From the NCBI GenBank assembly GCA_002842755.1, contig PHDU01000028.1, positions 1 to 40,957 of the forward strand: DNA of 40,957 nucleotides, in the 5' to 3' direction. The position numbers and the translations under genes were made by a program. The notes beneath the pieces were generated by a model that had not been told where the DNA came from, did not search any database, and was given only the letters and a program-made list of their open reading frames with translations. The DNA is from Bacteroidetes bacterium HGW-Bacteroidetes-1 (lineage in GTDB: Bacteria; Bacteroidota; Bacteroidia; Bacteroidales; F082). Shown here piece by piece: positions 33,254-40,957 of the stretch (position 1 is its first letter; the number at the start of each line of letters is the position of its first letter).

Positions 33254-34558
33254 ATGGAAGATACAACAAAGGCACAAAAAGGAGGCTTCAAATCATTTTC
33301 TAAAAACTACTGGACAGTTGTCATTATGGAGTTTTTTGAGCGGGGTTCCTATTATGGGGTGATGTCGGTTTTATCGGTTTACCTTGTGATGAGTACTGAT
33401 AATGGAGGTTTGGGATTTACAAAAGAGGGAGTTGGTGTGATCAAAAGTACGATAACACCCTTGTTATATCTTTTACCTATTCTTTCGGGAGCGATGGCTG
33501 ATCGCTTTGGATATCGGCGTCTTTTGATGTTTGCATTTGCTACCATGAGTTTAGGTTATTTCCTTACAAGCATGGCCACCTCCTATTCTTTGGTGTTTCT
33601 TAGCCTGCTGCTCATGGCGGTTGGTGTAGGTTTTTTCAAACCCATCATTTCCGGCACTATTGCCCGAGAAACAAATGAAAGCAATAGTGGCCTTGGTTTT
33701 GGGATATTTTACTGGTCTATCAATCTCGGAGCATTCATTTTTCCACTTATACTGATACCCTATCTAAAAGGCATTTCATGGTCCTATATTTTTATCATGG
33801 CGGCTATTGGAACAGGTTGGTTGCTGATACTGAATATTTTTGTTTACAAAGAACCACAACGACCAAAAAGTTCTAAAACAGTTCTTGAAGTGCTAAAAGG
33901 AGTGGTTTTGGTTTTAAAAGACTTTCGTTTTGTGATCATGATCGTGATCTATTCTATGTTCTAGATCCTTTATTTTCAGATGTTTGATACTGTACTTTGG
34001 TATCTCACTGATTATGTTGATATGACACCGGTGAATAATGCAGTGAATTGGTTTATTGGTCTTTTTGGCATTGAAACAAATTGGAAATTTGATGCAGAAC
34101 ATGTGACAGTTATCAATGCAGGTACAATTATTGCACTTCAACTTTTAATTTCGAGCCTTGTAAAAAACACCAAAGCCTTGCCTACAATGATTGCAGGAAT
34201 AGCAATGGGAACAGTTGGCATGGCTATCTTGTCGATCTCAATGCATGCTTGGGTGTTTATTGCGGGAATAATCATCTTCTCAATTGGAGAAATGACAGCT
34301 CATCCCAAATTTTTGTCTTATGTGGGCCTCATTGCGCCTCCTGATAAAAAAGCCCTTTATCAGGGGTACTCATTTTTATATGGTGTAATTGGCAGTGGTG
34401 TCGGTGGAATTCTTGGTGCAATGATGTATGTTCATTTTGTTGATGGATTACAGCGTCCCGGCTTGCTGTGGTTTATATTCAGCATGATAGGTGTTGTCAC
34501 TATTATCGGACTGTTACTTTACAACAAATATCTGGCCCCTAAAACCAGCGAAAATTAA
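33254..34558 (+). pseudogene. POT/PTR-family peptide:H+ symporter interrupted by an in-frame TAG
   Basis: A proton-coupled oligopeptide transporter of the MFS, 434 codons if read through. The family signature MEFFERGSYYGVMSVL lies near residues 25-40, GAMADRFGYRR in the loop after helix 2, and GVGFFKPIISGTIARE in helices 4-5. Codon 237 (33962-33964) is TAG; the frame then continues without shift as ILYFQMFDTVLWYL through the second six-helix half to 34558. In relatives the position corresponds to a conserved FW at the start of helix 7, so TGG to TAG is the simplest explanation. An ATG at 33980 could restart translation but would lose most of helix 7. TAG is used as a normal stop elsewhere in the window (for example at 3604 and 13184), so recoding is unlikely. 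Confidence 0.85.
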
Positions 34559-34567
34559 GAGGCCTGT

Positions 34568-37500
34568 TTATTTGGATAAAATGAATTTTTTATTATAAAA
34601 GCCCGTTTCAGTTTGGAGTTGTACAACATAAAATCCATTTGCATACTCTTTCGGTATAAATGATGAGAGATCAATCGTGTAAACACCATTGTTTAAATAA
34701 ACATCCTCCAAAACAACGGTTGTTTTGCCTAAAGGATTAATGAGTTTAATCTTAATTTGACTTGCTTTCTCAAGCTCAATTTTTAAAAATATATTTCCTC
34801 CTGTAATTGGATTAGGATAGATATGCAGGATATTGTTGTCTTCTTCATTTTGAAAAAGTCCTTGTGTAAAAAAGACGACCTCATTTGATGGAACAGATTC
34901 AAATGTATCCCAGGCTGTGGTTACGAAGTAGGTAAACATGGCGGGAAATGGCAGTTGGTCTTCAAAAGAATTATTGCCTGCTGGTACTGTTCCAATAACT
35001 TCATCATTACGATAAATGTTGAAATGGGTATAAGTCCAGCTAAAAGGAGATGAAGGCTTATTAAAAGTTGTTTTCTCAGGCATCCCCGTGCTTAAAGGAA
35101 TAGTATTGCTAAGTGGATTATTTGTCATCATTTGTTCATTCTTACTGTCATCAACGATGAGACCTTTGATATTCCAGTTAATATCCCAGCCAAAATAGGA
35201 TGACATACTCACCCAATCAGAACCATAAAGCAGCATATCGCCTTTGAAGGGTGTTGCAGGGCCATTATCTGTGCCAGCAGGAAAAACACCTCCTGTATTA
35301 ATAACCCGGTATCCGAACCATAATTCCTGGCTGGCGTCAATTTGAATTGGGGTTTCAAGTTCTAAAGTATTCCATTCGTTGATTATAGGGTAGGCTACCA
35401 TCTGTTCACGAATCAAATCTCCGGCATAGTTTTGATTTCCTCCTTTCCAAACCCTGAGAAATATCTGGCAGTCAGCTGCTGCAAAAAAGGCCGCTATTTT
35501 TGTGAGATACTGGCCATTGTATTCGATCAGATCTTCAGGTGTAAAACGTATTGCAGCATCAAAAATTTCAATGTTTGATCCACCAACGGCATCTGTATTT
35601 ACGCCATCATCCCAGTGCAGCCAGGTTCCATCAGACGCCGGATCATCCCAGCTGAGCATAACAGTGTTGTCGCTTCCAATCATTTCACCAACCAGATTTA
35701 AGGGAGGGAACAATAAAGGTTCAGGGATATTAATCTGGGCTGTCGCCAATGGAGAATCTCCATCCGTGTAAACCGCTGAAACACTAACCTGGTGCATTTC
35801 ACCAACTGCAACATCCGTTAATGTTGAATAGAGTTCAGTTGAAACATCTCCAAACTGTATGCCATCGAGATAAGTTTTGTATCCCAATAATTCTGATTTT
35901 CTATTAAAAGGCAATAACTCCTTCAGATTATTTTTCCCTTCGGTTGCAATGCCGGCTCTGATCATGAAATCTATTTCATCGTGGATGTGCCATAAAGCAC
36001 CTCCATTGCTTGTTGAATAACTAAATCCATCCGGCTGATTAAGATCACCGCCAATACGGTAATTATTTCCGTTGTTCCATTGACAAACAATATAGAATCT
36101 TACATTGGCCGGTATTGGAATGTCAACTGCTGCTTTGGTCCAGATGTCATCAATGTCTATTAAATAAGGCCCTCCCAACAATATATTGCCATCGGGCATT
36201 CCACCCTGATCCCCGAAAACGTGTAATAAAACCTGCTCATTGGGTGAGCCCGCAGAAGTGAATAACTTCAATTGTCTTAAAACTATGGGTTCCTCGTGTT
36301 GAAAAGCAACTGCCATCATTTCATTTCCTGTCGCAGTCCCTACCCAAAATAAACCGTTTGATTCGCCATCATCATATAATAACTCTGACGAATTAAAACC
36401 GATTGGCTCTTCCCAATTCAGAAATATATTGTTTACATCCTGAAGTTGAACATGAAGGTTGTGAGGAGGATAATTGCCCTCTGTGAGAGGAGAAAGTGAA
36501 ATGTCAAGCATTGTATTTTCAATTAATTCGAGCTGAGGATCTACATAGCTCTGATAATTGGAAGCAACAACGCTTAAATGATACATTCCGGCGGGCACTT
36601 CAACACTATATTGGCCGTTCTCCATGCTGAAAGTTAGAAATCCATTCAACGAAATAGTTGCGCCATCAATAGGTGGTCCTTCTGTACTGGTAATTTGACC
36701 ACTCAGCGTAACCATTGCCGAAAGCGTGTTTTCTGCTCTCCGACCCCAGACCTCATAATTGAACGTACCATCATTGGGCCGATACCATGCAAGAAATAAC
36801 TTATCAGCAGAACCTTCGTGAAATCCTACGATTTGCGGCCAGGAAGCATCTTCGGTATCTTGTGAAAACTGCATCATTTGTGACCAGGAATATCCATGAT
36901 CCAATGAATATTTTAGATATCCTTTATCATTTCCAGAATAGGTATCATCAGACCAAACAATATAAATACGATGATTTCCAGGAGTGTTTTGTTCAAGCCA
37001 GATATCGGGACGAGCTGATTCTCCCGTGTTATTCGATAGATTTACCGATGGTTGCCATTCATTGCCCAGATTATGCGAACTGTATAAAATGATGTCTGTT
37101 TGGAGTGGGTCAACTTTAGAAGAAACAACAACATAAATTGAATTGTCTATCACTTTTGTCTTGAGTCTGGCATTGTATGCCTGATTATTGGAAATGTTTT
37201 CTGGCGTTGTCCAACTCAACCCAAAGTTTTCTGATTTGGTAAAAAACAAATCCAGATGATCATAGGTTGTTCCTGTTTGATTATTCCATAAAACAAAAAG
37301 CGAATTATTTTTCATCGCAATATTGCACCATCTGGCTCCTGAAGTGGTGTTGGAAAGATTAACGGGAGTTGACCACGTTTGACCAGCATTGATTGAGATA
37401 GTGACAAATACCTGGTATTTATAATCCAGATCACGGTCTTCGTATGCAACTACAACGGTATCGCCGGATGCCACAATTTGAGGTACTTGTGCTCCCCTGA

Positions 37501-37894
37501 TTGCGTTGGTCACTTGTATTTCGTTACCAAATGTCTGACCATTATTGGTGGATCTGACCAGAAAAACCTGACTGTTTCCTCCAGTATTACGATAATATGC
37601 GATATACACATTTCCTTCTGATGCAGCTACAACGGGGTAATTGGCTCCATAATCAAAACCTGTATAAATAGTGATTTTATTACCCCAGTTAATGCCTCCG
37701 TTTTCGCTTCTGCGAAACATTATATCACCCCATTGATTCCATGCAAGATAATACTGGTTCCCATCAGCCACAATACTATGCTCTTTTGAAGGGCCATATT
37801 CATTTGAAAGATTCTGCGGTTCGAACAACTGAAGTTGAGAAAAGGCAGAAGAGGTAATTATTAAGCTCAGGAAAATCAGAAATGAAGTCTTCAT
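34568..37894 (-). CDS. Large T9SS-secreted protein with BNR/sialidase-like repeats
   Basis: A 1108-residue exported protein. Signal peptide 1-20 (ending SAFSQ). Residues ~25-385 form a propeller of BNR/sialidase-type repeats, each carrying S-x-N/D-x-G-x-T/S-W or F as in SENGGINWG, STNNGQTFG and SLDHGYSWS. Residues ~392-470 are a CarboxypepD_reg-like domain. Two related jelly-roll-like modules lie at ~505-645 and ~757-870, both starting with a DDG segment. The C-terminal ~90 residues, from HIYPNP to YNKKFILSK, are a type A T9SS sorting domain. It is expected to be delivered to the cell surface or medium; glycan binding is possible, but catalytic sialidase residues were not identified. Start: ATG at 37892-37894; a seven-residue longer form overlaps the -7 element. 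Confidence 0.9.
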   Translation of the reverse strand: MKTSFLIFLSLIITSSAFSQLQLFEPQNLSNEYGPSKEHSIVADGNQYYLAWNQWGDIMFRRSENGGINWGNKITIYTGFDYGANYPVVAASEGNVYIAYYRNTGGNSQVFLVRSTNNGQTFGNEIQVTNAIRGAQVPQIVASGDTVVVAYEDRDLDYKYQVFVTISINAGQTWSTPVNLSNTTSGARWCNIAMKNNSLFVLWNNQTGTTYDHLDLFFTKSENFGLSWTTPENISNNQAYNARLKTKVIDNSIYVVVSSKVDPLQTDIILYSSHNLGNEWQPSVNLSNNTGESARPDIWLEQNTPGNHRIYIVWSDDTYSGNDKGYLKYSLDHGYSWSQMMQFSQDTEDASWPQIVGFHEGSADKLFLAWYRPNDGTFNYEVWGRRAENTLSAMVTLSGQITSTEGPPIDGATISLNGFLTFSMENGQYSVEVPAGMYHLSVVASNYQSYVDPQLELIENTMLDISLSPLTEGNYPPHNLHVQLQDVNNIFLNWEEPIGFNSSELLYDDGESNGLFWVGTATGNEMMAVAFQHEEPIVLRQLKLFTSAGSPNEQVLLHVFGDQGGMPDGNILLGGPYLIDIDDIWTKAAVDIPIPANVRFYIVCQWNNGNNYRIGGDLNQPDGFSYSTSNGGALWHIHDEIDFMIRAGIATEGKNNLKELLPFNRKSELLGYKTYLDGIQFGDVSTELYSTLTDVAVGEMHQVSVSAVYTDGDSPLATAQINIPEPLLFPPLNLVGEMIGSDNTVMLSWDDPASDGTWLHWDDGVNTDAVGGSNIEIFDAAIRFTPEDLIEYNGQYLTKIAAFFAAADCQIFLRVWKGGNQNYAGDLIREQMVAYPIINEWNTLELETPIQIDASQELWFGYRVINTGGVFPAGTDNGPATPFKGDMLLYGSDWVSMSSYFGWDINWNIKGLIVDDSKNEQMMTNNPLSNTIPLSTGMPEKTTFNKPSSPFSWTYTHFNIYRNDEVIGTVPAGNNSFEDQLPFPAMFTYFVTTAWDTFESVPSNEVVFFTQGLFQNEEDNNILHIYPNPITGGNIFLKIELEKASQIKIKLINPLGKTTVVLEDVYLNNGVYTIDLSSFIPKEYANGFYVVQLQTETGFYNKKFILSK

Positions 37895-37912
37895 AAAATT
37901 TATTTTGACATT

Positions 37913-37920
37913 CAAAGTTA
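37913..37920 (-). promoter_or_regulatory. -7 element for the T9SS-secreted protein gene
   Basis: TAACTTTG on the minus strand, 18 nt upstream of the ATG at 37894. No clear -33 element. Confidence 0.4.
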
Positions 37921-38024
37921 CGAAAATCCTGCTATTTAGTAATTGAGAGCGCTAAAAGTTAATCTTCAGGCAATAATGGTCGAACTGAGATTTTGTCCTG
38001 GTATGCATTTTCCTGCTTAAATGT

Positions 38025-38054
38025 TATTTTTGTGACACTTCAATTGTATATTTG
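38025..38054 (+). promoter_or_regulatory. Two tandem -7 elements before the lipocalin-like lipoprotein
   Basis: TATTTTTG (38025-38032) and TATATTTG (38047-38054) both match TAnnTTTG; the TTTG of the first lies 14 nt before the second. Either or both could drive the lipoprotein/TonB receptor operon, with leaders of about 50 or 28 nt to the ATG at 38088. Confidence 0.45.
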
Positions 38055-38087
38055 CTAGTTGAAGAAAATAATCAAAAATCAATCCAC

Positions 38088-38501
38088 ATGAAAAAGAATA
38101 TACTTTTTTTAGTTTTTGTAACTACTCTTGCTGTTTTGGCCTCTTGTAATAAAGATGATAACACAGATCCTTTTGAATTACTTACCGGGCCTGTTTGGGC
38201 CTCCGACAGCCTTCTTGTTGATGGAGAGGATGCAAGCGGCGAAGGAGAGGTGCTTGAAAAGTTTAAAGGTGAAGCAAAATTTAATCGTGATGCCACGGGT
38301 ACTTTTGGTGAGTATTCCGGTGTCTGGCGATTTGCTGAAAACCGTACTGAAATTATCATTACAACCGATTCGTTACCCATTCCGCTTACAACAAAAATTG
38401 CAGAACTTACCGCAAGTTCGCTCAAAATTACTACTGCCTATCCAAGTCTTACCAATCCTGAAGAAGAAATGAAAATCAGGATGACTTTTAAAGCGAAATG
38501 A
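38088..38501 (+). CDS. Lipocalin-like lipoprotein
   Basis: A 137-residue lipoprotein; signal peptide with lipobox AVLASC (Cys20). The mature part is a small beta-barrel-like domain with GPVWASDSLLVDG near the start and ATGTFGEYSGVWRFAENRTEIII in the middle, the pattern of Bacteroidota lipocalin-like domains. Start at ATG 38088 (MKKNIL), since the longer frame from 38052 includes promoter sequence. Its stop overlaps the TonB receptor start by 4 bp (ATGA), so they are coupled. It may help bind or deliver the ligand of that receptor (inference); the ligand is unknown. Confidence 0.8.
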   Translation: MKKNILFLVFVTTLAVLASCNKDDNTDPFELLTGPVWASDSLLVDGEDASGEGEVLEKFKGEAKFNRDATGTFGEYSGVWRFAENRTEIIITTDSLPIPLTTKIAELTASSLKITTAYPSLTNPEEEMKIRMTFKAK

Positions 38502-40747
38502 TACGGTTTGTCCTAGTAACTATACTTTTAGCAGGCAGCATCTTCCTTTATGGTATGGATTCGGATGCCTGGCTGAAAGGAAGAGTTTCGGATAAACAAA
38601 CCGGAGAGTCGTTGCCTGGGGTCAATGTTTTGTATAAAAAGAACTTAGGTGTCGTTACCGATGAAGGTGGCTCGTATATCTTTAGGTCTGAGTCTGGCCA
38701 GTTAAATGTTACCTTCCGGATGTTGGGATACAAAACTTTTTCAAAAAGCATAGTATTAAAAACAGGCGACACTCTTGTACTAAATGTAAATCTTGAGCAG
38801 GAACCGATTGAGATAGATCAGGTGGTTGTAACAGCCAGCCGGATCGAACAACGTATTGCTGAGTTGACGGTTTCGATGAGCGTCATAAAACCACAAAGTA
38901 TTTCAAACCAACATATTACCAACGCTAAGGAATTAATCGATAAAGCACCTGGTATAGAAGTGCTTGACGGGCAGGCCTCAATTCGTGGGGGTAGTGGATA
39001 TAGCTATGGCGCGGGTAGTCGGGTGTTGGCACTGGTTGATGGTTTGCCTATTGTGGCCGCCGATGCCGGCAACATACGTTGGCAATTTTTACCTCTTAAT
39101 AACTTGAGCCAGATTGAAATAATCAAAGGTGCTTCTTCTGTTGCTTATGGTTCTTCGGCACTTAATGGAGTGATTAATTTTCGGACAGCTGATGCCACAG
39201 TTGTCCCAATAACTAAAGCCTATTTGGAAGGAGGATTCTATGATCGCCCTCGACAAAAAAACTGGATCTGGTGGGATTCCCCAAGATTATTTTCAGCCTC
39301 TGGGTTCAATCACTTGCGTAAATTTGGCAGAACTGATATTGGCATAAGTGGCAATGTCACCCTTGATCAGGGTTATAGGCAACGCAATGAAGACAATAGC
39401 GGTCAATTAAGCATTAAGCTGAAACATTTTAATAAAAAGGAAGGCCTTATTTACGGGCTGGCGATGCAAGGAGGTCTTACGTCAAAAAAGGATTTTGTAC
39501 TATGGGAAAATGCCGAAACGGGTGCACTAAAACAGGATACTTCTACAGCGATCCTTCTTAAAGGCACCTTTTTTGCTGTAGACCCATTCATAAGCTTCAA
39601 AAAAGCAGGGAAATTCAGTCATGATCTGCGTGCGCGATTCCAAAGAAGCGATAACCTTTTCCCCGACTCTAAACAAAACAACAGCGAAGCAAGTAATTTT
39701 TATACGGAGTACCAGTTTTGGACTCAGTTGAAAAGTTGGTTGAATTTAAATACTGGACTCTCTCAAAACAACAGTCATATTATTTCAAATTTCTACGGGA
39801 ATCATAATAGTATGAATGTCGGAGCGTTTGCACAGATAGAACTTAGTCCGACTGAACGTCTGAAACTTGTGGCAGGAATGCGTCTGGAACATAATAGTCT
39901 CGATGGAAATGCTGATAAATTTGTGCCTCTTTTTAGGACAGGGCTTAACTATCAGTTGATGGATTTTACCTTTCTACGAACTTCTTTTGGACAAGGCTAT
40001 CGCTTTCCGTCTATAGCTGAGCGTCATGCTGCAACAACTTTGGGTGCAGTAAAAATTTTCCCGAATCTATACATTCAGCCCGAATCAGGATGGACCTCGG
40101 AAGTGGGGGTGCGACAGGGCATAAAGACATTATATTTTACAGGCCAGGCTGATGTGGCTTTGTTCTTTATGCAAAACGAAAATATGATCGAATATATTTT
40201 TGGGATTTACCCAAATCCAAATTCCGAAACATTTAGTTTTGGATTTAAAGCTGATAATATTGAAGCATCGCGCGTTTATGGGTTTGAAGCAGAATGGGTC
40301 TTAATAAACCAGTTTGGAAATTTAAATAACACCCTTAGTGGTAGTTATGTGTATGTGTTTCCAGTTGAGTACAACCCATATACCGGAAAAAACACAGGTG
40401 TGATGCTAAAATACCGTCGTAACCATGCCTTAAAACTTCATTGGAACAGCAATTTTCGTAAGATTGATGCAGGTGTCAGTCTTTATCTAAGATCAAAAAT
40501 ACTGCGAATTGACGATGTTTTTTTGAATGAACTAACACGAGAAGGTCTCTTACCTGGTTTCTATGACTATTGGCAATCGGGGAATAAAGGCCATTTACTA
40601 CTTGATATTCAGTTGGGATACCATTTCACTGAAAAGATAAAAGTTTCACTGGTTGTAAAAAATCTTACCAATAAGGAATACATGGGTAGGCCCGGAGATA
40701 TTCAGCCAATGCGGAATTTTAGTTTAAGACTTGCAGGAAATTTTTAA
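38498..40747 (+). CDS. TonB-dependent receptor, ligand unknown
   Basis: A 749-residue outer-membrane receptor. Signal peptide 1-19; CarboxypepD_reg-like domain ~26-108 (LKGRVSDKQTGESLPGVNV); plug ~118-228 with VVVTASRIEQRI (a TonB-box-like region just before it), SIRGGSGYSYGAGSRVLALVDG and IEIIKGASSVAYGSSALNG; then the barrel, ending with the FeCT/BtuB-type VVKNLTNKEYMGRPGDIQPMR and a terminal Phe. A vitamin or siderophore-type ligand is plausible from the plug, but nothing nearby decides it. It overlaps the lipocalin-like lipoprotein gene, and no transporter for the inner membrane follows in the window. Confidence 0.92.
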   Translation: MIRFVLVTILLAGSIFLYGMDSDAWLKGRVSDKQTGESLPGVNVLYKKNLGVVTDEGGSYIFRSESGQLNVTFRMLGYKTFSKSIVLKTGDTLVLNVNLEQEPIEIDQVVVTASRIEQRIAELTVSMSVIKPQSISNQHITNAKELIDKAPGIEVLDGQASIRGGSGYSYGAGSRVLALVDGLPIVAADAGNIRWQFLPLNNLSQIEIIKGASSVAYGSSALNGVINFRTADATVVPITKAYLEGGFYDRPRQKNWIWWDSPRLFSASGFNHLRKFGRTDIGISGNVTLDQGYRQRNEDNSGQLSIKLKHFNKKEGLIYGLAMQGGLTSKKDFVLWENAETGALKQDTSTAILLKGTFFAVDPFISFKKAGKFSHDLRARFQRSDNLFPDSKQNNSEASNFYTEYQFWTQLKSWLNLNTGLSQNNSHIISNFYGNHNSMNVGAFAQIELSPTERLKLVAGMRLEHNSLDGNADKFVPLFRTGLNYQLMDFTFLRTSFGQGYRFPSIAERHAATTLGAVKIFPNLYIQPESGWTSEVGVRQGIKTLYFTGQADVALFFMQNENMIEYIFGIYPNPNSETFSFGFKADNIEASRVYGFEAEWVLINQFGNLNNTLSGSYVYVFPVEYNPYTGKNTGVMLKYRRNHALKLHWNSNFRKIDAGVSLYLRSKILRIDDVFLNELTREGLLPGFYDYWQSGNKGHLLLDIQLGYHFTEKIKVSLVVKNLTNKEYMGRPGDIQPMRNFSLRLAGNF

Positions 40748-40845
40748 GAAGTTGGAAATTAATTGGTTGGATTCATTGTTTGAAAAGGTTCTGTTTTAAA
40801 TTAATGTGGGATTTTGTATCTTAACGCAATAATTAGAAATGAGTC

Positions 40846-40957
40846 ATGGATACTAAAAAGATATTAGCCGGCTTAAGCCCTCAGGATAAGCGTGAATTAT
40901 GTACTGCATTAGTTGTAGAATTTCAACCATCGAAGCAGTTCTTAGAACATAAGCTTG
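40846..40957 (+). CDS. N-terminal fragment of an unidentified protein, cut by the window edge
   Basis: ATG at 40846 opens a frame to the edge: 37 residues beginning MDTKKILAGLSPQDK. Predicted soluble, with no signal peptide. Not recognised. It lies 98 bp after the TonB receptor stop on the same strand, behind an AT-rich spacer containing TTTTGTATCTTAA, which could hold a weak promoter. Confidence 0.4.
   Translation, partial: MDTKKILAGLSPQDKRELCTALVVEFQPSKQFLEHKL

Noticed and set aside
33962-33964. TAG decoded as an amino acid (pyrrolysine or Trp recoding)
   Set aside because: TAG ends other intact genes in the window, and no pyrrolysine system is seen; a nonsense mutation or sequence error is simpler.
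1-40957. CRISPR array, tRNA, rRNA or prophage
   Set aside because: No regularly spaced direct repeats, no cloverleaf-like sequence and no phage structural or integrase genes were seen.

Overview
The window looks like a chromosomal segment of a Bacteroidota bacterium, probably class Bacteroidia; the genus cannot be told from sequence alone. The evidence is: about 40% GC by eye; a type IX secretion (T9SS) C-terminal sorting domain; two TonB-dependent receptors with N-terminal CarboxypepD_reg-like domains; Omp28, DUF6029 and DUF4625 proteins; few Shine-Dalgarno sites; and repeated TAnnTTTG -7 promoter elements in front of genes. I see no rRNA, tRNA, CRISPR array, integrase or intact insertion sequence.

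Layout. 0-7 kb (minus strand): a B12-dependent ribonucleotide reductase, then a giant outer-membrane propeller/barrel protein followed by a half-size TauE/SafE permease. 7-10.6 kb: an MBL-fold hydrolase, a GT9 glycosyltransferase on the other strand, and an overlapping tatD/type I asparaginase pair. 10.6-14.7 kb (minus): mannose-6-phosphate isomerase, then a TlpA thioredoxin / DUF6029 barrel / Omp28 lipoprotein run. 14.8-17.7 kb (plus): an M20 amidohydrolase, then a tight LOG / P-loop kinase / dCMP deaminase operon. 17.7-18.2 kb is non-coding. 18.2-20.8 kb (plus): a compact three-gene operon of HlyD-like adaptor, VTC-type polyphosphate polymerase and DUF4956 membrane protein. 20.8-25.4 kb (minus): a Fur-family regulator, a small Cys-pair protein, a TonB receptor and two His-rich DUF4625 lipoproteins, read as a metal-acquisition locus. 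25.6-33 kb (minus): an MDR oxidoreductase, an exported isoaspartyl peptidase, an NhaC antiporter overlapping a full-size TauE, and an M3 peptidase lipoprotein with a good terminator. 33.2-34.6 kb (plus): a POT-family peptide transporter broken by one in-frame TAG. 34.6-37.9 kb (minus): a large T9SS-secreted BNR-repeat protein. 38-40.7 kb (plus): a lipocalin-like lipoprotein overlapping a second TonB receptor. Both window edges carry small truncated reading frames.

Most genes are ordinary housekeeping or envelope genes. The parts most worth following are the adaptor/VTC/DUF4956 operon, which lacks the partners an adaptor normally has; the Fur-centred metal locus with a palindrome sitting on the regulator's own promoter; and the TGG-to-TAG-like nonsense codon that splits the POT transporter between its two helix bundles.
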